Positions 1-13,000 of a DNA stretch of 64,000 nt are shown here, piece by piece (position 1 is the first letter of the stretch; each line of letters starts with the position of its first letter). Origin of the DNA: Alviniconcha marisindica (Eukaryota > Mollusca > Gastropoda > Provannidae); NCBI GenBank assembly GCA_018857735.1, contig JABMCL010001511.1, forward strand, positions 236,001 through 300,000. The letters are read 5' to 3'. Made by a program: the position numbers and the translations under genes. The notes under the pieces are model-generated. The model made no database searches, was not told where the DNA came from, and was given only the letters and a program-made list of their open reading frames with translations.

Positions 1-1459
1 GACAGAGAGACAGACAGACAGACAGAGACAAAGAGAGACAGAGAGAGACTGAGAGAGAGAACCAGACCGACAGACACAGAGAGAGCTCAGAGCACAAGGT
101 GTGTTCGCAATTTCCATTTTAACTAATTTAAAGATGAATAATTTTGCATTGCTCTGTCCTATTGTATTGTATATATATATATATATATATATATACCTAT
201 TTGCTTCTGGGTGTCTCTGCACAATCCCCTGAACCTGGATCTGTTTGCCAATGGTCAGTCCACCAGGAATAGGATTCGAGAATGGAAGCGAGACCTGCAA
301 CAAATGGATTATGACTCAATGACTGAGAAAGGAGCAAAATGCTGCTGGGGAAAATTACATTCACCAATCAAAACAAATTAGGCACAAGTCTTATTCCATG
401 ATAACACAGAACATGAATCAATGGATTATTTTAATTTGATTAGTGTGTCACCTGTACAGCAAAATTCCTCCGCCTTCCCTTCACCACCATTCACCACCAA
501 TTAAATAACTAGGTTTCAACATCCTGACATCGGCACAGGGTCACTTCAGGATATCCCCCCCCCCCCCCCCCCAACCTAACAGACACAGCAAATTATGTAC
601 TCAGTAATGATGTCAGTACTATATTCACGGAGTTTAACTACCCACACAGTGACCTCAGTGTTGAAAGTTAAGAATAAGATAGACTAGCTTGGGCTGGCAA
701 ACACCAGATAAAGGCTTTTAGACTAAGTAAATCTGATCACTATGAGTATGAGTATATCATTATAAATATTAATATCATTATTGCCACATCAGTATGTTAC
801 ATTCTGTCTTGGCCCATTACAGTTAATTGGCTCAGGACAGCACTTTCCCCTCTATGCTATACCTGCGGGTAAACTGCTCTTTTTTTGTTTCTTTTTTTAC
901 ACTATTATTGCACAGCATAATCCTTTGTTCATTGCTAAGGAAATGGCACCTTTGCACACACACACAAAATTAAATCATTTTTTAAATCCATGTGCTCTTT
1001 TGTTTGTTTAGATTTAGCAGGAAAGAGAAGTGTAGAGTATGGTTACTTTCCCAAGTGCAGTGTGTGTTTTGCACTGCACTGTTTTTTTGACAGTTTTCCA
1101 CCAGTCCTGTACCCCTTTTTGTTTACCCTTACTATTCCTTGTGACTGCTGTGTATAATATAATAATATAATGTGATACATTTGAACTCAAACAGCTAAAT
1201 TAATTACATTTTGATTCAAAATGTATCTTAGATTCTTATGTGTTTATTTTGCTCAAAGCAGAAACATGCTTGCAACAAGATACTACTAACAAATAAAAAG
1301 GTGAGTAAGGAGTTCTAACTTCAAACTATTAGTATTATGCTTCAAAAAAGAAAGAAAGGAAGAAGAAGATATAGACACACACACACACAAACATGAATGA
1401 AAAACTCCATCCTACCTTGATGTAAAACAACCTTAAATTACCATCATTATTATTGCTGG
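1..1459. other. Noncoding DNA, no gene seen
   Basis: I see no coding exon here. It holds a GA/CA-rich start (1-80), an AT dinucleotide run (about 170-195), a C homopolymer (555-572) and AT-rich unique sequence. Short open frames lack splice signals or recognisable protein content. Confidence 0.6.
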
Positions 1460-1462
1460 AAG

Positions 1463-1801
1463 TAAGTAAGTAAGTAAACATGCCACATGGTGCTTAATGT
1501 CCACAGAAACCATAAGGTTTATTAGGGATGGGGAGAATGGGGGGAAGGGGGTATGGAGGTGGAGGTGGGGTAAGAGGGAGAGTATATACCTATTGCTACA
1601 CCGTCACCACCAGAATGACCTGCATTAAGATGGGCAGCGATGAGAGCCATTTTAATGTTTCATTAATTGTGAGGGACAAAGTCACAAGACCGTGTCCATA
1701 AACCACAACTTTTGAAGAGAAAGGAGAGCCGAAGTGGTATCGAACTGAGGTCCTGCTTACCAGCCTACCGCCTTACCGCTAGGCCAAACCGGCTCTCTGG
1801 T
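1463..1801 (-). mobile_element. tRNA-derived SINE, family A, copy 1
   Basis: Read on the minus strand this starts with a tRNA-like head: an A-box-like segment (ggcctagcggtaaggc) followed by a B-box-like segment (gttcgataccac), then a body shared with copies at 31750-32053, 33565-33646, 33655-33972, 33974-34231 and 50484-50795. Shared body blocks include gggacaaagtcacaag and the end containing gcttaatgtccacagaaacc. Six related copies in one window mark it as dispersed. An AT microsatellite (1809-1852) abuts the head. Confidence 0.8.
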
Positions 1802-1805
1802 AGTG

Positions 1806-1854
<49 letters not shown>

Positions 1855-2086
1855 TAAATCCATTTTGAAAAATGTCAGTACTGTGCAGAAGTAGCGGACG
1901 GTGATGGGCAAATCTCCCTTTGAACAAGACCATAGTGTCAGTGCCAAACAATCAAAGTCAACAGAAGTTGCTAATGCAAATTTTGTACAGCACGATCATT
2001 CTTACTTAGTGATAACGTGACATCAAACAGCTCTGAGAAACACCAAAAGTCCAAAGCCACGCCATCTTCTTTTTCTTTCATTTAAG

Positions 2087-2328
2087 GGCCCACGATCAAC
2101 ATGTCGATTATTCTGGCGCCTATAACTGTTCGCTGTTCGAGCATCACGATGGGCAAATGTACGACTAAGACTGTAAAGTGTAAGAAGGTGGGAAAATGTC
2201 CAGTGGGCAACGATCCGGTGGACAACTATATACCCTGGACCCGCTCCAGGAAGTTAAAATTCAGGCGGCGCGCCCTCAACGCCACCATGCCTGTAGTCTT
2301 GGATCGGCGACCACTGCTGCAAAATTAA
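2087..2328 (+). CDS. Candidate terminal coding exon, unknown product
   Basis: A strong pyrimidine tract ending in AG (2067-2086) precedes a stretch that is richer in G+C than its surroundings. Read in phase 1 it is open to a TAA at 2326-2328. From the first ATG (2101) it encodes 75 residues with a CxxxxxxCKKxxKC-like segment (residues about 19-33), then a basic stretch (RSRKLKFRRR). I do not recognise a family. It could be the last exon of a gene whose earlier exons lie left of the window, or a chance frame. Base composition and the acceptor are the only support. Confidence 0.3.
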
Positions 2329-2550
2329 AGATGCGCAACAAAACAGTTACACAGTTAAACACCTTACCTTTGTAATGGTATTTGAATAAGGGTTGCTGAA
2401 AGCCATCACTGGAAGATGTTCTCAAACAAAGCGGAGCAGCCTCTCAGATTGACTTAGAATTTGATAACCGAAAGTAGCACTTCCTGGACATAGTTGGTGA
2501 CACACTTTTTTGTATCCCCAGAGAGAGATAAGATGAAATTCTTTATTTAC

Positions 2551-2585
<35 letters not shown>

Positions 2586-2885
2586 GGGGGAGTGTAAAAC
2601 TTTTGCTTTAAACTACATGTCAAGCACTTTTTTGGGGATGCACTTTGTATTTCGACACCATATATTCCCCACCCCACCCAGCTACAGTGCTTTGAATTTA
2701 ATTAATTCTCCCATATATAGCTTAATTCTGCCAATGGACTGGGCTGGGCTTCGGTAACAGAATGATTTGGGCTCATTGAGTCAAACCTGTACTGTCTGCA
2801 GATCTGTGAATGAATTTATGCATATAATTATATACATCCAGGCAACATCTTCAGTTCCTTTTCTAAAAACACTACCTCATGAATA

Positions 2886-3110
2886 TGATGGATGTACCTC
2901 TGGTGGAGTTTATGTACCTTGTATATACATGCATGCCAGGTGAGAGTTACCTTAGGTCTTTGTTGTTGTACTTGCCTACGTTTTGAATGCCAATTAACTA
3001 TCCCGTGTGGTGATTCTACTTCCTTGAACGGTTTAAAACTATACTTGCAGAGTTCTTTGAGATGTTGTCAGCAGTTAGCTGGTGCCACTGCCAAGACTGT
3101 CTAGAAAAGT
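2886..3110 (+). repeat. Dispersed repeat fragment, partner at 23715-23790
   Basis: The segment around 2893-2940 (containing ggtggagtttatgtacctt and then catgccaggt) recurs in inverted orientation at 23715-23790. In one frame both copies translate to a YLxWSLCTLYxxACQV-like peptide, so this may be a worn piece of a retroelement coding region. No intact element is visible. Confidence 0.45.
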
Positions 3111-3959
3111 CTCTCAGGTCAGGCACTCTTTATCAAATATCAGTACTAGGTATGGTTATAATGAATAATAATGACCGCAAAAATCTGACTGACAAGAATG
3201 ACATTCTTCCAAGCGCTGGACAGGAAAACAACATAGCTCAACCAAAAACAGATAAGTGGTTAATTTTTCATAATTTTTTAACCATTTAACTGTTGTTTAA
3301 ATGTTGTTTTGTAGCTTGACAAAGGGGATTACCCCCAAAATTTGCTGGTTTTGTCATGTCCTAATAAATAGTGTTCTTTTAATAATGACAATAACGATGA
3401 AAGCAACAAACTTTTTTTTCTTTCTTTTTTGAATTGTGGGCTCCAAAAAATAATGACTTTTACTACTGCTACTACTGATTTCACATTCTTATTACAAATA
3501 AAATTTGCTGCCAGTTTCAAACACTTACTGAAGATGAGGGACAATCAGCATGGAGATCATCAACTTTCAGTTTTTTGTTGTGGCCGGATCAGTTGAAGTT
3601 GCCGCTGCTGTACGGCGTGTGCGTGTGTATGTGTGTGTGTGTAGTTTCGGCTTTGGAAGGTGTTTCCTACGCAATGTGTTTAAGTACTCTCAAGGAGGAG
3701 GGAAAATCTTTTGTTTAACAGTGATTTCCCTGCATATATAATACTGCCTTGAGGTGGTAAAACCTTTCAGGATCAAAATTTAAACTAACACCGTATGTAA
3801 AACACAAGTGTCACAACCTTTGGTATTTCGTGCATTAAGCTAAATTAACACAGATAATTTTTCATTTACATGATGATTTTTGGTGCACTTTTTAAATATA
3901 ACACTTATTATTCTACGTCCCAGTGGTAAATATAATGAATGTGTTTGATGTTTTGTTTA

Positions 3960-4067
3960 TATACAAACCGTTTTGCACGTGGTTTGCCGCGTGGCGTTGA
4001 ATGGTAGCCATATTGGGGAAAGCTGACACTACGGAAGGGAAAGTTTGCCGACGGTTTGTAAAGAATC
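3960..4067 (+). promoter_or_regulatory. MAX promoter / 5' UTR region with an E-box
   Basis: The 108 bases before the MAX start codon contain a perfect CACGTG E-box (3976-3981), the site bound by MAX dimers, and a CCATATT element (inverse of a YY1-like AATATGG). The stretch is richer in CpG than the surrounding DNA. Whether transcription starts here is inference. Confidence 0.4.
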
Positions 4068-7000
4068 ATGAGTGACGAGGACAGAGATGTTGATATCGAA
4101 AGCGACGTAAGTATTCACTCATTATGTTCCTGCGTATAAGTCTCATTTGAAGATATCAGATTCGTCGTACTCATCAAGTCATCGGGTAAAGTTTTCTGCA
4201 ATCGTAACCTGGTCTTTTCTGGATTGACAGGAAGAAGACGACGACCTGTGCGGAGGAGAAGGGGGCTCACAACCACACTCGCAGGTCAGAAATAATGAGA
4301 ATGTAAGTTAGTGGTTGAAAAAGGGATAATCTGCTTGCCTGCTTGCCCATTGTACTTTATTTGTTGAATGGGTGTTGTTTGGTATGCATGTGGCCATTAC
4401 TGAACCACGTGACCGTGTTTTGATGGGAAGTCCGTGTGGTGGGCTCACATGTCATTACTGCCAATGCCGTCAGCAAGGTTGTCAGTGTCAGCAAACACAC
4501 AGTGCACTTGTCCACAGTTTGATATTTGACTTTGTTCCGTGTGTTTAACTCGGTTATTAAAAGAGATGGAAGTCTATCTTAAAATTGTGCAGTAGGTACA
4601 GGAGGAAAGACAGCTGCTTTTTTCATTACAGTTCTGCTTAGTTATTTATAGTGTACAGCTTGTGAAACTGAAGTCAGACTCGGTGACTATAGAAGTGTAG
4701 ACTGTTGTGACTGACTGAAAAACTTCCTCCACAGTAACCTAACAGCCCACAACTGTTCACCAACAATTGATCACTGTTGTCTGTGCTGTTAGTACTATAA
4801 CTGTTACTGTATTACAGAAGGGCAACATTCCAGAATCAGTTTTTGTGTGTTGATATTAAGAAAAAGAAAAGATTTTTTTTTTTTTTTAAAGTGAATTATT
4901 AAAAAGAAAAATTCACAGTGACTTTTGATTTAATTTTAAACTTATGGTATAAAATGACAGTTTTATGTCAGTTATTCAATTTGTTGTCACACAGTCTGTA
5001 TTTATAATGCAACCTCTTTTAAAGGCTTGCATTAGTTGCAATTAGCAAAACCCTTAATTTAAAACAAAATTCAAACTTAGGCTAGGGATAGGTATATAAA
5101 CTATAATTTATATGCATCAGATATCATTGCCAAAAGCCATATATACTTCTGATTCAAATTTGCGGTCTTACTAACTAGTCTGACATGGCCACGCATGCTC
5201 CCATTCTAAGTTTAGTTATAGTTTTTCTGTATTTAAATACTATAGCTGACCACCTTGACTAAAACTTCAGTTTAGTTCGTTTGGTTTGCTTTATAAATTA
5301 CACTGTCACAGTATCACTTTCACGTGTGCATTGAATGTTTTTGTGCAGCAGTGTTGGCTGGTGGGCCTAAAAATAGTAGAATTTAAAATTAAAATTATTG
5401 TATTTATTGTGAAATTAAATCCTCTTAGTCTTAATCAAGTTAATGCCTTAAAATAGTTGCAGATGAATTATTTATTTTGTTTTAAACAAAATGATTGGAT
5501 ACTTGTAGTTGTACTGTGTTGTACTTGAATGTATTATACATACATGCATACAAATTCAGATGGTTTGTGGCAGACCATGGCATGATGATTTGATTTAGTT
5601 GGGATCTTTGCAGAGTAATTTATTACAAAATAAAATACATTTTGTTTTCATGTCATAGAATGGTATGGGGGTGAGGAGGGGGAACAGTTAGCCATCATGG
5701 TATTGGTAATGTGCGCTGTTTGACGTGTAAGAACTAAGATGTACCGAGGTACTCCGTTTTACTGATTTGCATTGCATGGAATTGGAAAATCAGTCTGCAG
5801 TGGTTGGTGGTGGTCCAGTCAGTCAGCCTGCATGCTGATATTGTGAGTGCGGTAACCTCCATTGAGCTACAAATTCAGTTACATATATATATGTAAAATT
5901 ATAAACTAGTTTCAGTTAACTTGTTCTTATTTAAACTGAAAGGTCATGATACCTAAATAATGATGATCTGATAAGACTGACTGATTGAGTTTATACTTTG
6001 TGTGATACCAATCATACATGAACAAGATTACACACAGCATGCTTTCCATCAGTTTGTGGCAGCAGTATATCTGTTTTATTCTTGGGTGAGGAAGGGGGGG
6101 GGGGAGGATTGTGATTTGGTGTGTTTATTCCAGCCTTGTCTGCTATCAGTATGACCTATGCTGGTTCTTCACCTGGGGTGCCCTTAGTTTAACCCCCTCA
6201 AACTGAGGGCATCAATCATTTCTGTTTCCTAGACTTGCTCTGCATGTTTTTGAATTCTTTGATGTGTCTTATATGTCAGGCGGAAAAGCGAGCCCATCAC
6301 AATGCCTTGGAACGCAAGCGCCGAGACCACATCAAAGACAGTTTCCACAGTCTTCGTGATTCCGTCCCAGATTTACAAGGCGAAAAGGTAAAACCATCAG
6401 AGGTAAAAACACTCCAAATTTTTCTATCTTTAAAGGTTATGTTTTAAATTGTCTCTTAATTACTGAGAGCCTGTCATGAATTAACCTGCTTGGCCCCAGA
6501 CCAGCCGCTGCCCTTTCTCTACAAGATCCCATGCGAAGGGAAGTAACTGTGTCAAATGGTCCTGGTATACAATTTTTTTTAAATCAATAATAAACACCAA
6601 ATAAAAGTTTCAGCCCACTTTGTGTTTTTCCCAGTTTGCAAATACCTTGTTCTTGTATATCCAAAAGTTTTTTTTCCCTTTTTTTCTTGTATAATATCCA
6701 AAAGGTTTAGATTTTTTGCACTCAAAAATAAATGCATTAAAAAATAATAATTCCAAATCAGAAATGTCAGCATCTGAATGTCAGGTTTTAGGGTGCCTAC
6801 AGGGTAACCAACTTAGCAAAATTTCCAGTTTGAATCTCCAAAGATGAAACTCCGTGAATTTGTTAGGGTGCCCAGGGTAAGCAGCTGAGCCTAAATTGCA
6901 GTTCAAATCTCAAAGGATGAAGCTCCATCGTCAGTGCTAACTGTAGGGCTTTTGTTTATTTTCATGCATCTATTATGTGGCCATTTCACAACTTTGAAAA

Positions 7001-9853
7001 TTCACAGCGTCTCTCAAACTCCCGAACTTCAAACAAAGGACATCACCGGAAGTAGTAAACAATAGCAGAAATGAGGCTACAAGTCTCGTGAGAATCCTGT
7101 TCCTATTTGCATAAGTAGGGATACCAGTATGGAGCGTCTGCTAACTGGCCGCTACCAGGTGGTCTGGGGTTACGCGGTAAGAAAAAAGAGTGGTTAGTCA
7201 CAGGCGGTCTGGGGCAAAGTAGGTTAACCAAGAACAGGTGTCTTTGTTGCAGGACTAGAAGGCTTACAGCTCTGGATGAACATGGTTTGCTCATGTGCCT
7301 GAACTGTATAACCTAATATAGGATACCAACCTGCATCACATGTGATGATATGACATCATCTGGTGTCCGTGGCAAAGTGTTTCCTGTCTGCCAGAAAGAT
7401 GCCGCAGGATGATGTCTTGTGTGAGTTCTGACTGATCAAGCCAAGTTCTTGAAAATCACAATTTCTGGTCGGCTTAACCTGTCCGTGAGACTCATTTTGG
7501 AAGGAACTACATCAGCTGCACAAATTGTTAAAGCGAGAAGAGGGTTAAGTTTTACTTTGCCAGCTCCAAAGTCTGAACCTAACAGAAGTGAGAGGAATGC
7601 AGAGGGCCTGTAGGAGAAGGAACTGTTCCAGTTTAGGATCCTGGTCTAGTCATGTTAATCACTACAGCTTACTTTGTCTCTTAATTATTGCTAGTTGTGT
7701 GGAGAGAAAAAAACTTTTCTCAGTGTCTAGTTCCTCAGGTTAGACGATGAGCATCCTGGACTTGTGTGTTTATGGCTACTACACATTCAAACTAAAAGTA
7801 AAAGATTGCTTGGTAGCTGGAAATCAAAGAAGAGTACCGAACATTTTCCCGGTTGCCATAGCAATATTAATGTCAAAGAATTCCCATGTGTTAAATGAGC
7901 TTTCAGACCTTGTATGAGTCTGAGTGCTATGCACAAAATATGAGGTATGTATTTGAAAATACCTTCCGTGTAGTCTGGAGAGGAAATTATATTTTTGGAG
8001 GTGCTAAAATATCATTCAAAGTTTACATGAATTTGAACTTGACTGGGTTTTGAGTTTGACTGGTTCGTATCAGATCCAAACACATAAAATTGTTTCAGAT
8101 ATTTTGGTGCATATCACTATCAGTTCAAATTTTCAGTGACTTTGGTCAAGTTTGAAGGTTGTTGGAAAATCTTGAAGAAAGGATGGAAAGTTAAAGTTCA
8201 CCATTTTGTGTGTGTTTTAGTTGACTATTACATTTAATTCTATAGCCTGACTCTGTAAAACAGGTTTCAAGGGCCCAGATCTTGAAAAGAGCAGCAGAGT
8301 ACATCCAGTGTATGCGAGACAAGAACATTGTACACCAGAAGGACATCGAAGCCATGAAGAAAGCCAATCAGCAGATAGAAAATGAAAGTAAGTATATTAC
8401 TTTGCCTAGAAAATGAAAGCAAATCTGGTAGAAAATGAAATTAAGTATATTACTTTGCCTAGAAAATGAAAGCAAGTCTATACATGTACATCTTTAATTT
8501 TAGTAGGACCATTGCAGATTATACTTTAGGATCATGTGTGACATTTTTGTTTTGTTTTTGTAGCTGTGGTACGTAATCCCTTTTCTCTCATCAGTTTTGG
8601 TCTACTTTCCTCATAAATCTGCAGTTCACTTAGTCTTAAAAGCTAATTCTTCTAGACAGGGGCCTATAAAGCAGGCCATTTGCTGAATGAATGTGAAATA
8701 ACAACACATGGGCTTTGAGTCTGCTAAATTGCTTATTTGATGTCAGTATTATTAAGTGTAGCAATTGGTTGACTGGATTTTCAGTGATAGTTTGGCAGCT
8801 TTGGAAAGGTAAGTAAATAGTGAGGTAAATGTTTTTCCATTTCTAGTAGCTGGGTGAATTTGAGAAGTAAAGAATAGAAGTAAATGCAAAGAATGGGGTG
8901 CGATGTACTTCAATTTGCGCCCCTCCTCCTCCCCGATGTAGGTAAAGGTCCATTTAAGTTAACTACTTTCAAACATTTGAAGTTGAATTGTTAGTATGCT
9001 TACACTAGAGACTGATAAACATACTTTTGTCAGTGACTGTAAGTAGTAGGGCAGCAACTGCGCTTAAAGTGGCACCCATTGACACCAGGCTTCAATTAGC
9101 TTCCTCCCTTGTGATGCTTTTGGCTCACTCAGACAGGGTTCCTGCAGTCTTTGACTGTTTTAGTGTTTGGGAGCCAGGATCAGCCACTTTCAAGGCCTTT
9201 AATAAAAGTCTTTAAAACATGAATAATTCAACTGAGGTTTTTGAATTTTGGCTTCTTTTGTCAAACAGAAAAGCCAGTGGTTTCCAGATTTTAAGAATAA
9301 CTAGCTAGTTCACAGCTTCATACTTTGACTGTTAAAGTGTTATTTGTATTGTAATCATGAAATGACATCTGACCTTTGAAGTAGAGGGTATAAATGCTTC
9401 ACATGTGAGTTATAAAGATCTGTAGGGGAGTAATCCAAAAAAAAAATGGCCTTAAAATTGTGAGAAAAAGAAGGTTGAACTGTATTACCATTTGCCTGTA
9501 TTCATTTGTGTATTATTTACAGTTTGAATTGTGCTTTGCTGGTTTCTGGGGTAACACATGAGCGGGCAGTTACAATATGTCTTGTAAGACTGTTGACTTG
9601 CATGAAAGGTTGAGTTGCCTGTAGTGATCAGCATTGGGCCTGCGTGCTGTCAAAGACTGTGAAACTTACTCTCCGCTGGACTTTTTCAGTCCGAGCCCTG
9701 GAGAGGTACAGTGCCACGTCTCAGTTCACAGCCAAGGCCGGCACACAGCCCCCATTCTCCTACAGCAACGCCCCGGCGGTGTCGGAGAGCTCCGAAGAGG
9801 AGGAGGCTAACCACCCTAGGAGAAAAAGATTGAAAGTGTCAGCAGACAGCTAG
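4068..9853 (+). CDS. MAX: MAX, bHLH leucine-zipper transcription factor
   Basis: Five exons join in phase: 4068-4106, 4231-4302, 6280-6387, 8264-8387, 9690-9853, giving 168 residues. The protein starts [13 protein letters not shown] like other MAX proteins, then an acidic exon 2 (residues 14-37), a basic region and helix 1 ([19 protein letters not shown], from residue 38), helix 2 ([14 protein letters not shown], from about 75), a leucine zipper to about 121, and a C-terminal acidic-Ser stretch followed by the basic RRKRLKV. The DNA-contacting H, E and R residues of the basic region are present. MAX is the nuclear partner of MYC, MXD and MGA and binds CACGTG. Donors are gtaagt (exons 1, 2, 4) and gtaaaa (exon 3). 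Exon 2 has an alternative donor at 4285, also phase 0. Exon 4 has an alternative acceptor at 8245 that would add six residues in the loop. The exon boundaries match the known vertebrate MAX architecture, including a short exon 2 that is alternatively spliced in vertebrates. Confidence 0.95.
8376..8481 (+). repeat. 53-bp tandem duplication across the MAX exon 4 donor
   Basis: Bases 8376-8428 are repeated almost exactly at 8429-8481. The unit includes the last 12 bases of MAX exon 4 and its gtaagt donor (8388-8393). In the second copy the matching position (8441-8446) reads ttaagt, so the duplicate splice site has lost its GT. Confidence 0.9.
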
Positions 9854-9993
9854 TAGTGACTTCACGCACTGTCACATTTTACTTCTGTGTCACTTTTGTT
9901 GTCAACTTAATATCAAGCGCCATGCGCACAAGGTATTATGTACTATTGCCATTAATTGTCATCACTCATTGAAAGTTGTCGTGTCTCCTTTCA

Positions 9994-9999
9994 AATAAA
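9994..9999 (+). terminator. MAX polyadenylation signal AATAAA
   Basis: A canonical AATAAA lies 141 bases after the MAX stop codon and is the first one downstream. Other AATAAA-like sites occur further on (about 11080), so longer 3' UTRs are possible. Confidence 0.6.
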
Positions 10000-10019
10000 A
10001 AAACTTTCTGATCCTGCCA

Positions 10020-13000
10020 TGAAAAGTGGGGCGGGGGGTGGTATGTCAGAAAGAAAGAAAATCACTTTGACGATCTTGCTAGGCCTAAAGAAACCAAAAC
10101 CAACCAGCCAGGGACGGTGATAGATGCAACAAGTTTCGTCTACCCAGTGGGGGGAGACATACTAAGCGTTGTCTGTCACGTGGACAGGGCTTTTGCCACC
10201 ACTGTTGGCAGGCGACTGAACCGAGTACCTGCCAGCCTGTCAGACACAAGGCAGAGTGTGCTGTTGTGACAGAAGCAGCTGACTGGACAGTGACAGAGGG
10301 AGGGTGCGTGGGGGGAAGCCGGTATAATCCCACTGCATGGGAGGGGTGTGTGTGTGGAACAAAAGAGCTGCAAACCATGCAGTGAGCTTGTCCTGCCCTT
10401 AAGAGCCTGGCTTCTTCCCCTAGCTTTAATACACGGAGGAAAGGGGCTCCCTTCCCATTCTGATGACTGGTTCACCTGCAGGCAATCAGCGTGGCAAGAC
10501 TACTTACTGAGCTCGGTAAAATTTACCCAGATACAAAATGCTCTGGGTGTTTGTGCGTCAGGTGTGATCGCTGGGCATGTAGTGCTAGTGTTTGTTATTG
10601 AAAGCACATTTGTCCTGCAAAGAACTGTAAACAGACATGGTCTGACCTTAATCATTGGACAATTTTGGAATCACTCTTTCCAGTAGAGTGCAATCAAACT
10701 TTTTTCTTCCCCTTACGTTGGAATAAATTATTGATTTTGTAGCATTTGAGTGATGAAGTCCTAGGTTATAAGTGTGTAACTGTAAATATATTGGGGGTTT
10801 TCTAAGCTCTTTTTCTACTGCTGTTGATAACATTTTTATGCGGCAGGGGAATTGGCTTTCAATGCCCAATCAACCGTGATGGTTATGTCAGAGAAAACCT
10901 AAAAAGAGGATGACACTTTTCTTTGCAACAGGCAAACAGTATACTGTAAAACCTGAATTGTCATGTTTGCCTGGTTGGCATGACTAAATCATGTGACCAT
11001 CCCAACAGCCACAAGTACAGTATGTACAACAGTACACATGGAGAAAATGAACAAATACATTTTTAACTGATACATAAATAAATGGAATAAATCTGTAGAT
11101 ACATCAGATGTGTGAAAGCTGTTTCTGAAAATTTGTTTAAAAATTCAAATAATTTCTCAGTCAAATCTCCTTCAGATGAAAAAATATAAGGTTATTTTTT
11201 TCATAATCCTTTGACCATGAAAGTAGACAGCATGGATGCAGTAAATGTGATAGAAGATATCATGATGCAGTTTTAAAGATCTCGCTTGGCCAGCAATGAA
11301 AAAGTGACGTAATTGATATCATGTGCATGACCGTGTCCTTGTATAAATGTCACTCAAGTCTACTGCAACGGTCATAATTATGAGTCGGAAGGAAAGACGT
11401 GATCAAACGTTGGGTAGGTCCGATTCACCATTCATGACATGCATCTTGGTGTATTTTTTATTTGAACAATGCTCGAGTGAACTGGGAAGGCAGAATTATT
11501 TTTTTAAGCAGAATTTCTGGCAGCAGGCAAAGCATATAAAGCTGTGTTCTGATTTTTGTGTCTTTGGTACCATTGCAGGGGGCTTACTTCTGAATCAGAT
11601 TGTTTATTGTCAAAGTACATGTTTACCAGGAAATTTGTCATGCAGTAGTAGTCATATTAAGAGTGAAGTGAACTAAATAATAACGGTGACTAGGTTTTGA
11701 GTTTCATTTTCCCAGTACTACCTTTGAATTTGATCAGGGTCGCCAACTGACTGAAGGTGAAACTGAAAGTGTAAAGTGCACTGATGGTATACATTTATCA
11801 TGCAAAGTTTAAAAGGTCTCAGTTGTCTGTGAGAAAAAGCAAAACAAAGTATGTATGGCTGGGAAACGTGTCAGTTATCTCATTTGAGTACATGCATTTT
11901 GTATGGCTGTTGCCATGTGTTTACACCCGTGCAAACTTTGAATGTGATCAGATAAGAAACTGAAGTGAAAGAGTAGTGTTTAAAGGAGGTTATGCAAAGT
12001 TTGAAAGGTCTTGTTTGCATAGCCTCATGTGTCTAACATTACAGGTTTTGCTATGTGTTTGAATGAACACACATCATTACATAGACCAGCATGATTTTTA
12101 TTTTTATGCAATTCAGAAACTGAGGTGAATAAATCAGTAGATAAGTTGAATATATATGTGACTGTAGATTGGGGGGGAGGGGGGTATATGTAGTAAAAAC
12201 AGAGTTCCGATCATATTTGTTTCCAAAGACATGTGCACATATTTGGTTTTAAGTGAGAAGTTTTGGTTTACTTATTTCAGGCTTTTAACTGATCTTGAAC
12301 TCTTTCTTAACATCTTGTTGGTACTTGTATATGCAATATACATATTTTATAGTCACATGGCTTCTAGTTTCAACATGGTATGCAAGCCATTCACTCTGTA
12401 GAAAGCAGCTTATCAAACTGACCAAACGAAGTGCATTGTACTGTTGAAGAATGTTGGAGCAGTGCATTGTGTGGGTGTTGTCGTGATTGTTGTTATGTGA
12501 ATGGAAAGGGTCTCATTCCCTCAGCCTGATACGTCAGTCCTGCAAGCCATGTGCCAGTCCTGTGAGTGTTGGGGAGAATGGAGTGGGACTTCAAGGTTCT
12601 GTCCAAGCTGAAATTTAAAACCTGGTTCAAAATTCACTGCACACTTTTTTCCTTCTCTTCTCTTCCCCCCCCCCCCCCCCCCCCATTCTTAACCCTTTCG
12701 ACTCGTCATTTTTCGTTGTACCGTGATTGTAAACCACAACCTCCTCCCTTTTTTTTTGTTAGGTCTTTTTTGTTACATTTCCTAGTTCATGTACTTGGAG
12801 ATGACAGATTCAAATGGCATCATCTGACAGTCATTTTTGTCAGTTCTTTTCTCACTCAGTGTGCTTTTGTTTTTTATGTGCTTCATGTTTCACTTGACTT
12901 AATATGTGACCTATTTGCGGTCCATTGATCATGCAAACATGTGTGAAGTTGATGGCCAGGGAAACTGGAATTGTTATGCTGGCCGCTGTTTGTGTCTTTT

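Noticed and set aside
10348..10686. 112-codon plus-strand frame after MAX
   Set aside because: No family match, no splice context, and overlapping frames of similar length on the other strand.
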